This document shows, one piece after another, positions 42,197 to 50,642 of a stretch of DNA of 64,000 bases (positions are counted from its first letter, which is position 1; every line of letters starts with the position of its first letter). A model generated the notes under the pieces. That model was not told the DNA's origin and did no database searches. It saw only the letters and a list, made by a program, of their open reading frames with translations. Location: assembly GCA_022800815.1 (NCBI GenBank), contig JAAWRC010000014.1:18576-82575 (forward strand). Reading direction: 5' to 3'. The translations under genes were made by a program, and so were the position numbers. The stretch is from Lachnospiraceae bacterium. Lineage in GTDB: Bacteria; Bacillota; Clostridia; Lachnospirales; Lachnospiraceae.

Positions 42197-43787
42197 GCTG
42201 GGAATTGACGTGGGCGGCACCAATACGGACGCCGTGCTCATTGACGAGGAATTGAACGTGGCGGCAGAGGTAAAGTTCCCCACCTCTGAAGATATTTATG
42301 GGGGGATCCTGGGAGCGGTGCGGGCGGTCCTTGGGGAGTCCGGCGTGGACCGGAGCCAGATCCGTCAAGCCATGCTGGGAACCACCCAGTGCACCAATGC
42401 CATTGTGGAGCGGAAAAACCTGGCGCCTGTGGGGATCCTGCGGATCGGCGCCCCGGCGACCCTTGGCATCCGGCCCATGGCGGATTGGGCGGAGGATATC
42501 CGGAGGATTGCCGTGGGCACTGCCGTGGTGGGCGGCGGCTTTGAGTACGACGGCAGAGAGCTGGCTCCCTTTGACCGTGAGGCGGCGGCCGCTTTTTTTC
42601 TGGAGATGAAGGAGGCAGGCGTTCGGTCCATCGCCATTTCCTGCGTGTTTTCCACCGTGAGGAATGACCATGAGCTGGAGGCGGCGAAGTTGTGTCAGGA
42701 GATCATGGGAGAGGACGTCCATGTTTCCATTTCCAGCGAGATCGGCTCCATGGGGCTTATTGAACGGGAAAATGCTGCCATCCTCAATGCGGCCCTCTGG
42801 CAGGTGGCGGGGCGGTTTACGGACGGGTTTGCGGAGAGTCTTGAGGAGGAGGGCATCGCAGGTGCGGACGTCTATCTGAGCCAGAACGACGGCACGCTGA
42901 TGACCATGGAGCATGCCAGACGGTATCCGATCCTGACGGTCGCCTGCGGCCCCACCAATTCCATCAGGGGCGCAAGCTACCTGAGTCGCCTGAGGGATGC
43001 CATTGTCATCGACGTGGGGGGCACCACCACCGACCTGGGCGTGATCCATAAGGGTTTTCCCAGGGAGTCCGGCGTGGCGGTCACCATCGGCGGGGTGCGC
43101 ACTAATTTCCGGATGCCGGATGTGATCTCCATCGGTCTGGGCGGCGGCTCCATTGTCAGGGGGCATGGGGACGGCTCCGTCACGGTCGGGCCGGACAGCG
43201 TGGGATATGAGATCACTAAGAAGGCGCTGGTCTTCGGCGGGGACGTGATGACGGCCACGGACATTGCGGTGCGTTTGGGAATGGCGGACCTGGGTGATCC
43301 GGCTCTTGTGGCGGATATTCCTCTGGAGCTTGCCGAGAAGGCCCTCGCCGCCGTGTGCGTGCTGCTGGAGGATTCCATCGACGCCATGAAGGTTTCCAAC
43401 GGGGATATCGACGTCATTTTAGTGGGCGGCGGCTCCATCATCGTGCCGGAGCAGCTTGCGGGGGCGGCCCGGGTGGTGAAGCCGGAGCATTTCGGCTGCG
43501 CCAATGCCATCGGCTCCGCCATCTCCAAGGTGAGCGGGACTTATGAAAAGCTGATGGATTACGATGAGATTCCCAGGGAAAGGGCGCTGGAACAGGCCAG
43601 AGCGGAAGCGGTGGAGGCTGCGGTGAAGGCCGGCGCCGTCCGGGAGACCGTGGAGATCATCGAGGTGGAGGACGTGCCGCTGGCCTACTATCCCGGCAAC
43701 ACCAACCGGGTGAAGGTCAAGGCCGCCGGGGACTTGAGAATGGAGCGTAGAATGACAAAATCAGGTAATTGCGAAACCGACAAATAG
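42189..43787 (+). CDS. Hydantoinase/oxoprolinase family protein (HyuA-like)
   Basis: A 532-aa ATP-dependent ring-opening enzyme family. The ATPase-type opening MYKLGIDVGGTNTDAVLI, GTTQCTNAIVERKNL, the VIDVGGTTTDLGVI motif and GLGGGSIVRG are all in place. The usual HyuB partner is not encoded nearby; DUF917 seems to take that place. The frame begins earlier, but the ATG at 42189, overlapping the DUF917 stop, starts the conserved domain. The final residues (SGNCETDK) and the stop are supplied by the left end of an inverted-repeat element, so the natural C-terminus has been altered. Confidence 0.88.
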   Translation: MYKLGIDVGGTNTDAVLIDEELNVAAEVKFPTSEDIYGGILGAVRAVLGESGVDRSQIRQAMLGTTQCTNAIVERKNLAPVGILRIGAPATLGIRPMADWAEDIRRIAVGTAVVGGGFEYDGRELAPFDREAAAAFFLEMKEAGVRSIAISCVFSTVRNDHELEAAKLCQEIMGEDVHVSISSEIGSMGLIERENAAILNAALWQVAGRFTDGFAESLEEEGIAGADVYLSQNDGTLMTMEHARRYPILTVACGPTNSIRGASYLSRLRDAIVIDVGGTTTDLGVIHKGFPRESGVAVTIGGVRTNFRMPDVISIGLGGGSIVRGHGDGSVTVGPDSVGYEITKKALVFGGDVMTATDIAVRLGMADLGDPALVADIPLELAEKALAAVCVLLEDSIDAMKVSNGDIDVILVGGGSIIVPEQLAGAARVVKPEHFGCANAIGSAISKVSGTYEKLMDYDEIPRERALEQARAEAVEAAVKAGAVRETVEIIEVEDVPLAYYPGNTNRVKVKAAGDLRMERRMTKSGNCETDK

Positions 43788-43975
43788 GGGAAAGATTCTG
43801 ACGACTGCTTCCAGGAAAAGCCCTCTGCACCATGGAAATGAGACCATGGAAAGCAGGAGGGCCGCAGCTCCCCTGCTTTCTGCGCTTATGGGCTCATTGG
43901 AATGTTTGGTGCAGCAGGCTTTGGATGGACGCAGTCGGCAGAATCTGTTCTACAATTTTGAGTTTCGCAATTACC
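43764..43975. mobile_element. MITE-like element, copy A (212 bp)
   Basis: Perfect 14-bp terminal inverted repeats, GGTAATTGCGAAAC (43764-43777) and GTTTCGCAATTACC (43962-43975). In reverse complement it aligns along most of its length with copy B at 50398-50607, with shared blocks such as CCAAAGCCTGCTGC and GCAGAGGGCTTTTCC. Sub-terminal arms (ATTCTGCCGACTGC with GCAGTCGTCAGAAT) pair with one mismatch. There is no transposase. AAAAT lies on both outer sides but not directly at the ends, so a target duplication is uncertain. It fills most of the hydantoinase-racemase gap. Confidence 0.75.
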
Positions 43976-44006
43976 GTGTAAAATTACAAAAAGGAGATAA
44001 CAGATT

Positions 44007-44717
44007 ATGAAATTATTGGACATTGTTCCCGTGACGACGCCGGGACTGATCACGCCGGAGATGGAGGCGTACATCAACAAGTATCTGGGAAAGGACACGG
44101 TCATGGACATTACCCAGATCACAAGGGGGACAGCCAGCATTGAATGTGAGTACGACGAGGCCATGTGTGCCCCGGACATCATCGCTCGGTGTATCGAGGC
44201 GGAAAAAGCCGGCTACGAGGGTGTGTTCATCAACTGCTTTGGCGATCCCGGCGTCCGGGCGGCCAGGGAATGCGTCAGGATTCCTGTTTTCGGCGGATTT
44301 GAGCCGGTGATGCATCTGGCCCTGGGGCTGGCGGACCGGATCGGCATCGTCACAGTCCTGCCAAACGTCCTGCCCATGATCCGGGGAGCGGTCGCCAAGG
44401 CGCACCTGGGGGAACGGGTGGTCTGCGTCCGCAGTGTGGACATCCCGGTGCTGGAGCTTTCCAGCCATGAGAAGCTGTGCAACGCGCTCTATGAGGAGAG
44501 CCTGAAGGCGATCCGGGAGGACGGGGCGGAGGCCATCGTTCTGGGCTGCACGGCCATGATCGACGTGATGGAGACGGTGCAGGAAAGGCTCCATGAGGCG
44601 GGATACCGGATCCCTGTGCTGGAAGCCGCCCAGTCTGCGGTGATGTTTTTGGAACTGACGGTGAAGATGGGGCTTAAACAGAGCCGGATGACCTATATGC
44701 CGGTGCCGGAGAAATAA
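44007..44717 (+). CDS. Aspartate/glutamate racemase superfamily protein (hydantoin-racemase-like)
   Basis: 236 aa. The two catalytic cysteines of the fold appear in FINCFGDPGVRAARE and IVLGCTAMID. The opening LLDIVPVTTPG and the family position beside hydantoinase genes favour hydantoin racemase over amino acid racemase. It sits 32 bp past the right end of the inverted-repeat element, with an AAAGGAG site. It could racemise a ring intermediate so the stereospecific hydantoinase can use both forms. Confidence 0.85.
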   Translation: MKLLDIVPVTTPGLITPEMEAYINKYLGKDTVMDITQITRGTASIECEYDEAMCAPDIIARCIEAEKAGYEGVFINCFGDPGVRAARECVRIPVFGGFEPVMHLALGLADRIGIVTVLPNVLPMIRGAVAKAHLGERVVCVRSVDIPVLELSSHEKLCNALYEESLKAIREDGAEAIVLGCTAMIDVMETVQERLHEAGYRIPVLEAAQSAVMFLELTVKMGLKQSRMTYMPVPEK

Positions 44718-44731
44718 GGCAACCGGAAACC

Positions 44732-44762
44732 CAAGGCTTTGGCTATAACAGTCAAAGCCTTG
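44732..44762. terminator. 13-bp hairpin after the racemase gene
   Basis: CAAGGCTTTGGCT pairs with AGTCAAAGCCTTG around ATAAC, with one G-T pair. The downstream T-run is poor on both strands, so the strength is unknown. It overlaps the end of a minus-strand gene fragment. Confidence 0.5.
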
Positions 44763-44940
44763 CCTTAAGCAGCCAATCCGTCACGTCAACAATTTTGACA
44801 CCTTCATATTGATACTCAGGATTTCTTGTTCGTGCTATTATCATTTTGGGATAAGCATCCTTAATTTTAAGCAAAGGGTCTACTTCTCGTTTAAAGGTTT
44901 CGTGCAACGGCCCCCTGTTTGACTGCAGGTATAATTTTCT
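44752..44940 (-). pseudogene. C-terminal remnant of a DUF4143-type AAA ATPase
   Basis: Reading the minus strand from the plsC stop gives KLYLQSNRGPLHETFKRE, then DPLLKIKDAYPKMIIARTRN and EGVKIVDVTDWLLKARL, then TGA (44752-44754). This is the usual C-terminal end of DUF4143-type ATPases, with no start codon or upstream domain. It begins exactly at the last bases of the plsC-like gene, so it was fused there by a rearrangement. It is too short to be an ordinary ORF call and is identified only by translation. Confidence 0.7.
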
Positions 44941-45664
44941 ATCTCATTTCCTCCGGGAGCATCTCCAAAATGCGCTCTCTCGTGTACGCCCCCAGGAATT
45001 TCTTCTGCTGCCTGTCCAGGGAGGCGACGTCGATGGGCTCGCCGAAGGTGACGGTCACATGGGAGCGCTTCACCCGGGGGACATGCTTCTCAAAGATTTC
45101 GGCGGTTCCGGTCATGGCCACGGGGATGATGGGACAGCCGCTCTTCTCGGCGATCTTCATGCTGCCCTCCTTAAAGTCCATGAGGCCGGAGCCGGGATTG
45201 CGGGTGCCCTCCGGGAAGATCCAGATGCTGACGCCGTTTTTCACGTAGTCGATCCCGGTCAGAATGGTCTTGAGCCCTTCTTTTAAATTGTCCCGGTCCA
45301 GAAACAGGCAGTGGAGGTTGGTCATCCACCGCCTTAAGAAGAAAATCTTCTGCATCTCTTTTTTTGCCACGAAGCCGGCCTCGCCTTTGATCAGCCGGTA
45401 TCCGATGACGATGTCAAAATAGCTCCGATGGTTGCCCACATAGAGCACCGGCCGGTCGTCCGGAATGTTTTCCCGGCCGTTCACTTCGATTTTGGTCCCC
45501 GCCAGGAAAAGGATAACGCCGAAAGCCCGCTGGACCAGCCAGAGAGAGCTTTTCGATTTGGTCTTAAGATTGAATTTTCCGATGATCCATTCCACCAGAA
45601 GGGCGGGGCAGAGAAGGACCAGGAAAATGAACAGAAACAGTCCGATGAAGATCAGTCGTATCAT
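44939..45664 (-). CDS. plsC: 1-acyl-glycerol-3-phosphate acyltransferase (PlsC-like)
   Basis: 241 aa. An N-terminal membrane segment (about residues 3-25) is followed by the acyltransferase motif VGNHRSYFD (HX4D) and the substrate-binding motif FPEGTRNPG. It transfers an acyl chain to lysophosphatidic acid in phospholipid synthesis. The last codons abut an ATPase gene fragment, so the original 3' flank is lost. It lies 66 bp downstream of pncB on the same strand and may be co-transcribed with it. Confidence 0.9.
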   Translation of the reverse strand: MIRLIFIGLFLFIFLVLLCPALLVEWIIGKFNLKTKSKSSLWLVQRAFGVILFLAGTKIEVNGRENIPDDRPVLYVGNHRSYFDIVIGYRLIKGEAGFVAKKEMQKIFFLRRWMTNLHCLFLDRDNLKEGLKTILTGIDYVKNGVSIWIFPEGTRNPGSGLMDFKEGSMKIAEKSGCPIIPVAMTGTAEIFEKHVPRVKRSHVTVTFGEPIDVASLDRQQKKFLGAYTRERILEMLPEEMR

Positions 45665-45730
45665 AAGAGTCTCCCGTTTGTAGTTTTCAGGGTGTTTTCC
45701 AAAAGCTTGACCGGAAAGGCGGCCCGGAGC

Positions 45731-47203
45731 TTATTTTGTCTGCTGGTGGGTCATATTGTCGACGGACTCCAGCAGGCCGTTCTTCATGGCGTGGAGCTTG
45801 GCCGACAGGTCAATGTGGGCCCGGTGGGGGTTGATCAGGCGCTTCGCCTCATCCCAGAGGGTGTCCAGCTCCCTCCTGCAGTAGTCCCGGATCTCCATGA
45901 CGGAATCCGACCGGTAGACGCATTCCCCCCCTTTGAATATCTGTACGGGAAGTTCACGGATGGTGTAGGTCCTGGGCGCCAGGTGAGTCTTCTTCCAGGT
46001 GTCGATGGGATCGAACAGAAGGAGCGGCTGGTCGGAGGAATATTCCTCGTCGGTGAGGGCGATCAGGTCGGCGATCATCTTCCCCGTTTCGGCCCCGTAG
46101 ATGCGGTAGACCGTCTTGTCGCCGGGGTTGGTGACCTTCTCAGTGTTCTCCGAGAGCTTGATCTTGGGAATGAACTGCCCTGTCTTCTCGTCCTTTAAGG
46201 CCACCAGCTTGTAGACGCCGCCGAAAGCGGGCCAATCGCTGCTGGTGATCATGTTGGTGCCGACGCCCCAGGAGTTGATGGCGGCGCCCTGGGTCTTCAA
46301 GCTGTTGATCAGGTGCTCGTCCAGGTCGCTGGAGGCGGAAATGATGGCGTCGCCGAAACCGGCCTCCGTGAGCATTTTTTTCGCTTCCTTGGAGAGATAA
46401 GCCAAGTCGCCGCTGTCTAAGCGGATGCCGTAGCCCTTCAGGGGAATGCCCTCCGCCTTCATCTCATTAAATACCTTGATGGCGTTGGGGACGCCGGAGC
46501 GGAGGGTGTCGTAGGTGTCCACCAAAAGGATGCAGGCGGTGGGGTAAAGTTTCGCATAGGTGCGGAAGGCCGTCAGCTCGTCGGGAAAGCTCATGATCCA
46601 GCTGTGGGCGTGGGTGCCCTTCACGGGAACGTCAAACATCTGTCCGGCCAGCACGTTGGAGGTGCCGATGCAGCCGCCGATCATGGCCGCCCGTGCACCG
46701 TAAATGCCGGCGTCCGGTCCCTGGGCACGCCTGAGACCAAACTCCATGATTCCGTCGCCCCTCGCCGCATGGACGACCCGGGCCGTCTTGGTGGCGATCA
46801 GGCATTGGTGGTTGATGATGTTTAAAATGGCCGTCTCCACAAGCTGGGCCTCCATGATCGGAGCGATCACTTTGACCAGAGGCTCCCTGGGAAAGACCAC
46901 GGTCCCCTCGGGGATGGCGAAAATGTCGCCGGAAAATTTGAAATTCCGCAGATAATCCAGAAAGTCCTCGTCAAAAAGGCCGGTGCTTCTGAGGTAGTCC
47001 ACCTCCGCCTCTCCGAAATGCAGATTGTTCACATAGTCAATGACCTGCTCTAATCCGGCCATGATGGCAAATCCGTTTCCGCTGGGATTGGTTCGGTAGA
47101 AAACGTCAAAGACTGCCGTCTGGTTTGCGTTCTCCTTGAAATATCCCTGCATCATCGTAAGCTCATACAGGTCGGTCATCAGTGTCAGGTTTCTGGTGTC
47201 CAT
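45731..47203 (-). CDS. pncB: Nicotinate phosphoribosyltransferase
   Basis: A 490-aa NAD-salvage enzyme that joins nicotinate to PRPP with ATP hydrolysis. The opening [18 protein letters not shown] and the phosphoribosyl-binding region near [15 protein letters not shown] are diagnostic, and [11 protein letters not shown] lies in the active-site region. The frame runs upstream to 47290, but the ATG at 47203 has an AAAGGAG site and begins the conserved domain. It is divergent from leuB across a 431-bp gap containing both promoters. Confidence 0.95.
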   Translation of the reverse strand: MDTRNLTLMTDLYELTMMQGYFKENANQTAVFDVFYRTNPSGNGFAIMAGLEQVIDYVNNLHFGEAEVDYLRSTGLFDEDFLDYLRNFKFSGDIFAIPEGTVVFPREPLVKVIAPIMEAQLVETAILNIINHQCLIATKTARVVHAARGDGIMEFGLRRAQGPDAGIYGARAAMIGGCIGTSNVLAGQMFDVPVKGTHAHSWIMSFPDELTAFRTYAKLYPTACILLVDTYDTLRSGVPNAIKVFNEMKAEGIPLKGYGIRLDSGDLAYLSKEAKKMLTEAGFGDAIISASSDLDEHLINSLKTQGAAINSWGVGTNMITSSDWPAFGGVYKLVALKDEKTGQFIPKIKLSENTEKVTNPGDKTVYRIYGAETGKMIADLIALTDEEYSSDQPLLLFDPIDTWKKTHLAPRTYTIRELPVQIFKGGECVYRSDSVMEIRDYCRRELDTLWDEAKRLINPHRAHIDLSAKLHAMKNGLLESVDNMTHQQTK

Positions 47204-47255
47204 AATTTCTCCTTTCGGCCTGCCGCATTTTGCCGGCGGCATAACACTTCCTTCT

Positions 47256-47264
47256 ATTATAACA
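47256..47264 (-). promoter_or_regulatory. Extended -10 promoter for pncB
   Basis: On the minus strand TGTTATAAT, a perfect -10 preceded by TG, about 55 bp before the ATG. The -35 is poor. Confidence 0.5.
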
Positions 47265-47480
47265 CGATTTTTTCTTAATGCTATCAGCATTTCATGTAAT
47301 TTGTAAATTTAATGGTGTCACTGCGGTCTGGGGATTTTTTCATCCTTGGAAACCTGCCGGTTGACTTTCTGTAGACTTTCCTTTGTAATACGACTGATCA
47401 GGAATTAAAATCACGATTAGTCGAAATTTGAAAGGGCGAATTGGAAATTCCGGTATGGTATATTTAAGGCATAATTTTTG

Positions 47481-47495
47481 CTTATTCTGAAAATC
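47481..47495. promoter_or_regulatory. CodY-like box upstream of leuB
   Basis: CTTATTCTGAAAATC matches 11 of 15 positions of the CodY consensus AATTTTCWGAAAATT. It lies 75 bp upstream of the leuB -35. Several TTCC/GGAA palindromes are scattered through the same gap. CodY control of branched-chain amino acid genes is established in Firmicutes; here it is a suggestion. Confidence 0.3.
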
Positions 47496-47569
47496 CATTC
47501 CATAACGGAACGTTATATCAGAAATTCCAGTTTTGTATGGACGGATTGCTGGAAAATCCTGTGTACGGC

Positions 47570-47598
47570 TTGAAAAACAACAAAAAATAAGATACTAT
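47570..47598 (+). promoter_or_regulatory. Promoter for leuB-ilvD
   Basis: TTGAAA at 47570-47575, 17 bp, TACTAT at 47593-47598; the ATG is at 47635 with an AGGAGAG site. Confidence 0.6.
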
Positions 47599-47634
47599 AA
47601 AGGGTAATCGAAGAAAGAAGGAGAGAGAAGCCTT

Positions 47635-48720
47635 ATGAATTATCAGATTGCGGTGATTCCCGGCGACGGTATCGGGCCGGAAATTGTTACGGAGGCCATG
47701 AAGGTGCTTGACAGGGTCGGCACCGTTTATGGCCACACATTTACATATAAGAAGCTTTTGATGGGCGGGGCGTCAATCGACGTCCATGGAGTGCCTCTGA
47801 CGGAGGAGACCTTGGCGGAGGCGAAGGCCAGCGACTCGGTCCTTCTGGGGGCCGTGGGCGGAAACGTGGGCAATTCCCGCTGGTACGACGGGCCGCCGGC
47901 CACCCGTCCGGAGGCCGGGCTCCTCGGCATCCGCAAAGGGCTGGAGCTGTTTGCCAACATCCGGCCGGCCTGGCTCTATAAGGAGCTGGCAGATGCCTGC
48001 CCTTTGAAGAAGGAGATCATCGGCGACGGTTTTGACATGGTGATCATGCGGGAGCTGACCGGAGGGCTTTACTTCGGGGAGCGAAAGACCGTGACGGAGA
48101 ACGGCGTGAGGAAGGCCGTGGACACTTTGGTCTACGATGAGAACGAGATCCGGCGCATCGCCGTCAAGGCCTTCGAGATCGCCGGGAAGCGGTCGAAGAG
48201 GCTGATCAGCGTGGACAAGGCCAACGTGCTCGATTCCTCCAGGCTCTGGAGGGCCGTGGTGGACGAGACGGCGAAGGACTATCCGGATATTGAGGTGAGC
48301 CACATGCTGGTGGACAATGCGGCCATGCAGCTGGTGATGGATCCGGGCCAGTTCGACGTGGTGCTGACGGAGAACATGTTCGGGGACATTCTCTCCGACG
48401 AGGCCAGCGAGATTACGGGCTCCATCGGCATGCTGCCCTCGGCCAGCCTTGGAAAGACGAAGCTGGGGCTCTATGAGCCCAGCCACGGCTCTGCGCCGGA
48501 CATTGCGGGGAAGGACATTGCGAACCCTCTGGCGACGATTTTGTCGGCGGCCATGATGCTGCGGTATTCCTTTGATCTGGATCAGGAGGCGGACGCCGTG
48601 GAGGCGGCAGTGCAGCAGGTGCTCACGGACGGATACCGGACGGGGGACATTTTCTCGGAGGGATGTAAGAAGGTTGGCACGAAGGAAATGGGAAGCTTGG
48701 TAGCGGAAAGGATCAGGTGA
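47635..48720 (+). CDS. leuB: 3-isopropylmalate dehydrogenase
   Basis: 361 aa. It oxidises and decarboxylates 3-isopropylmalate with NAD in leucine synthesis. [18 protein letters not shown] opening (here [20 protein letters not shown]), [20 protein letters not shown] with the substrate arginines, [11 protein letters not shown], and the metal-binding [10 protein letters not shown] are all present. The leuA, leuC and leuD genes are not in the window. The next gene, ilvD, starts 6 bp after the stop, so leucine and isoleucine/valine steps are made from one transcript. Confidence 0.95.
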   Translation: MNYQIAVIPGDGIGPEIVTEAMKVLDRVGTVYGHTFTYKKLLMGGASIDVHGVPLTEETLAEAKASDSVLLGAVGGNVGNSRWYDGPPATRPEAGLLGIRKGLELFANIRPAWLYKELADACPLKKEIIGDGFDMVIMRELTGGLYFGERKTVTENGVRKAVDTLVYDENEIRRIAVKAFEIAGKRSKRLISVDKANVLDSSRLWRAVVDETAKDYPDIEVSHMLVDNAAMQLVMDPGQFDVVLTENMFGDILSDEASEITGSIGMLPSASLGKTKLGLYEPSHGSAPDIAGKDIANPLATILSAAMMLRYSFDLDQEADAVEAAVQQVLTDGYRTGDIFSEGCKKVGTKEMGSLVAERIR

Positions 48721-48726
48721 AGATAG

Positions 48727-50394
48727 ATGAGAAGTGACGCAGTAAAGAAGGGGATGCAGCAGGCGCCCCACAGATCGCTGTTTAATGCCCTCGGTTATAC
48801 GGAGGAAGAACTGGACCGGCCCCTTGTCGGTATTGTGAGCTCTTACAATGAGATCGTGCCGGGCCATATGAATCTGGACAAGATCGTGGCGGCCGTGAAA
48901 CAGGGAGTCGCCATGGCGGGCGGGACGCCCATCGTGTTTCCGGCCATCGCCGTGTGCGACGGCATTGCCATGGGCCACATGGGAATGAAGTACTCCCTGG
49001 TGACCAGGGACCTGATAGCCGATTCCACGGAGTGCATGGCCCTGGCCCATCAGTTTGATGCCCTGGTCATGGTTCCCAACTGTGACAAGAACGTGCCGGG
49101 ACTTTTGATGGCGGCGGCCAGGCTGAACATCCCGACCATCTTCGTCAGCGGCGGCCCCATGCTGGCGGGCCACGTGAAGGGGCAGAAGAGAAGCCTCTCC
49201 AGCATGTTCGAGGCGGTGGGCTCCTACAGCGCCGGAACCATGAGCGAGGAGGACGTGAGGGAGTTTGAGAACAAGGTATGTCCCACCTGCGGCTCCTGCT
49301 CCGGCATGTACACGGCCAACAGCATGAACTGCCTGACGGAGGCCCTCGGCATGGGACTCCCCGGAAACGGAACCATTCCCGCCGTCTATTCGGAGCGGAT
49401 TAAGCTGGCGAAGCGTGCGGGCATGCAGATCATGGAGCTTTTGAAAAAGGATATCAAGCCCCGGGACATTATGACGGAGAAGGCGTTTATGAATGCGCTG
49501 ACCGTGGATATGGCCCTTGGCTGCAGCACCAACAGCATGCTTCATCTTCCGGCTATCGCCCATGAGGCGGGCGTGGAATTGAATGTGGACATTGCCAACG
49601 AGGTGAGCGCCAGGACACCCAACCTCTGCCATCTGGCTCCGGCGGGCCCCACGTACATGGAGGACCTCAACGAGGCGGGCGGCGTTTATGCGGTGATGAA
49701 CGAACTGACCAAGAAGAGTTTATTATATACGGATCTGATCACTGCCACCGGAAAGACGGTGGGGGAGAACATTGCGGGCTGCGAGATCCGGGATAAGGAG
49801 GTGATCCGCCCTCTGGACAATCCCTACAGTGAAACCGGCGGCCTTGCCATCCTGAAGGGGAACATCGCCCCCGACTCCGGCGTGGTGAAGCGCTCGGCGG
49901 TGGTGCCGGAGATGATGAAGCACGAGGGACCGGCCAGAGTCTTTGACTGCGAGGAGGACGCCATCGAGGCCATCAAGGGCGGCAAGATCGTGGCGGGCGA
50001 CGTGGTGGTCATCCGCTATGAGGGTCCCAAGGGAGGCCCCGGCATGAGGGAGATGTTAAATCCCACCTCCGCCATTGCGGGCATGGGTCTCGGCTCCAGT
50101 GTGGCCCTGATCACCGACGGACGGTTTTCCGGCGCCTCCAGAGGCGCTTCCATCGGCCACGTGTCCCCGGAGGCGGCGGTCGGCGGCCCCATCGCCCTGA
50201 TCGAGGAGGGCGACATCATCGCCATCGACATTGACGCCTGCAGCCTGAACGTGAAGGTGTCGGACGAGGAACTGGCCGCAAGGCGTGCGAAATGGCAGCC
50301 CAGGGAGCCGAAGATCACCACGGGATATCTGGCCCGCTATGCGAACCTGGTGACGTCCGGAAACACCGGGGCGATCCTGCGAGACAAATATTGA
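48727..50394 (+). CDS. ilvD: Dihydroxy-acid dehydratase
   Basis: A 555-aa Fe-S enzyme that makes the 2-keto acids of valine and isoleucine. The cluster ligands are visible in PNCDKNVPG and in [19 protein letters not shown], and [19 protein letters not shown] is the conserved C-terminal block. It is translated just after leuB. The acetolactate synthase gene follows, but a 210-bp inverted-repeat element has been inserted 3 bp past the ilvD stop, separating them. Confidence 0.96.
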   Translation: MRSDAVKKGMQQAPHRSLFNALGYTEEELDRPLVGIVSSYNEIVPGHMNLDKIVAAVKQGVAMAGGTPIVFPAIAVCDGIAMGHMGMKYSLVTRDLIADSTECMALAHQFDALVMVPNCDKNVPGLLMAAARLNIPTIFVSGGPMLAGHVKGQKRSLSSMFEAVGSYSAGTMSEEDVREFENKVCPTCGSCSGMYTANSMNCLTEALGMGLPGNGTIPAVYSERIKLAKRAGMQIMELLKKDIKPRDIMTEKAFMNALTVDMALGCSTNSMLHLPAIAHEAGVELNVDIANEVSARTPNLCHLAPAGPTYMEDLNEAGGVYAVMNELTKKSLLYTDLITATGKTVGENIAGCEIRDKEVIRPLDNPYSETGGLAILKGNIAPDSGVVKRSAVVPEMMKHEGPARVFDCEEDAIEAIKGGKIVAGDVVVIRYEGPKGGPGMREMLNPTSAIAGMGLGSSVALITDGRFSGASRGASIGHVSPEAAVGGPIALIEEGDIIAIDIDACSLNVKVSDEELAARRAKWQPREPKITTGYLARYANLVTSGNTGAILRDKY

Positions 50395-50397
50395 GAA

Positions 50398-50607
50398 GGT
50401 AATTGCGAAACATAAAATTGAGAGAATATTCTGTCAATATGTCCGTCCAAAGCCTGCTGCGCCAACCGTTCCAGCAAGCCCAGAACCGCAGAAGGCACTC
50501 GAGAAAGAGTCTCTCCTGCCTTCCCTGGTCTTGCTTCCACGGCGCAGAGGGCTTTTCCCGGAAATATTGCCAGAATATTCAACAAGTCTTTGGGTTTCGC
50601 AATTACC
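50398..50607. mobile_element. MITE-like element, copy B (210 bp)
   Basis: Perfect 14-bp terminal inverted repeats GGTAATTGCGAAAC (50398-50411) and GTTTCGCAATTACC (50594-50607); the next outer base pair also matches. It lies in the opposite orientation to copy A and is homologous along most of its length. Sub-terminal arms AATATTCTGTCAATAT and ATATTGCCAGAATATT pair with one mismatch. These arms differ in sequence from those of copy A but stay paired, which points to a selected hairpin. TTGAG is found near both ends and may be a blurred target duplication. Confidence 0.75.
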
Positions 50608-50642
50608 TACTTGAGTTTCCATATACAAGGAGGAGAATTACT

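Noticed and set aside
47300..47634. T-box or leucine leader-peptide attenuator upstream of leuB
   Set aside because: No T-box core sequence, no terminator/antiterminator pair and no Leu-rich short frame were found.
50403..50642. N-terminal extension of ilvB through the inverted-repeat element
   Set aside because: The reading frame is open but the conserved start with AAGGAGG is at 50643; the extension is element sequence.
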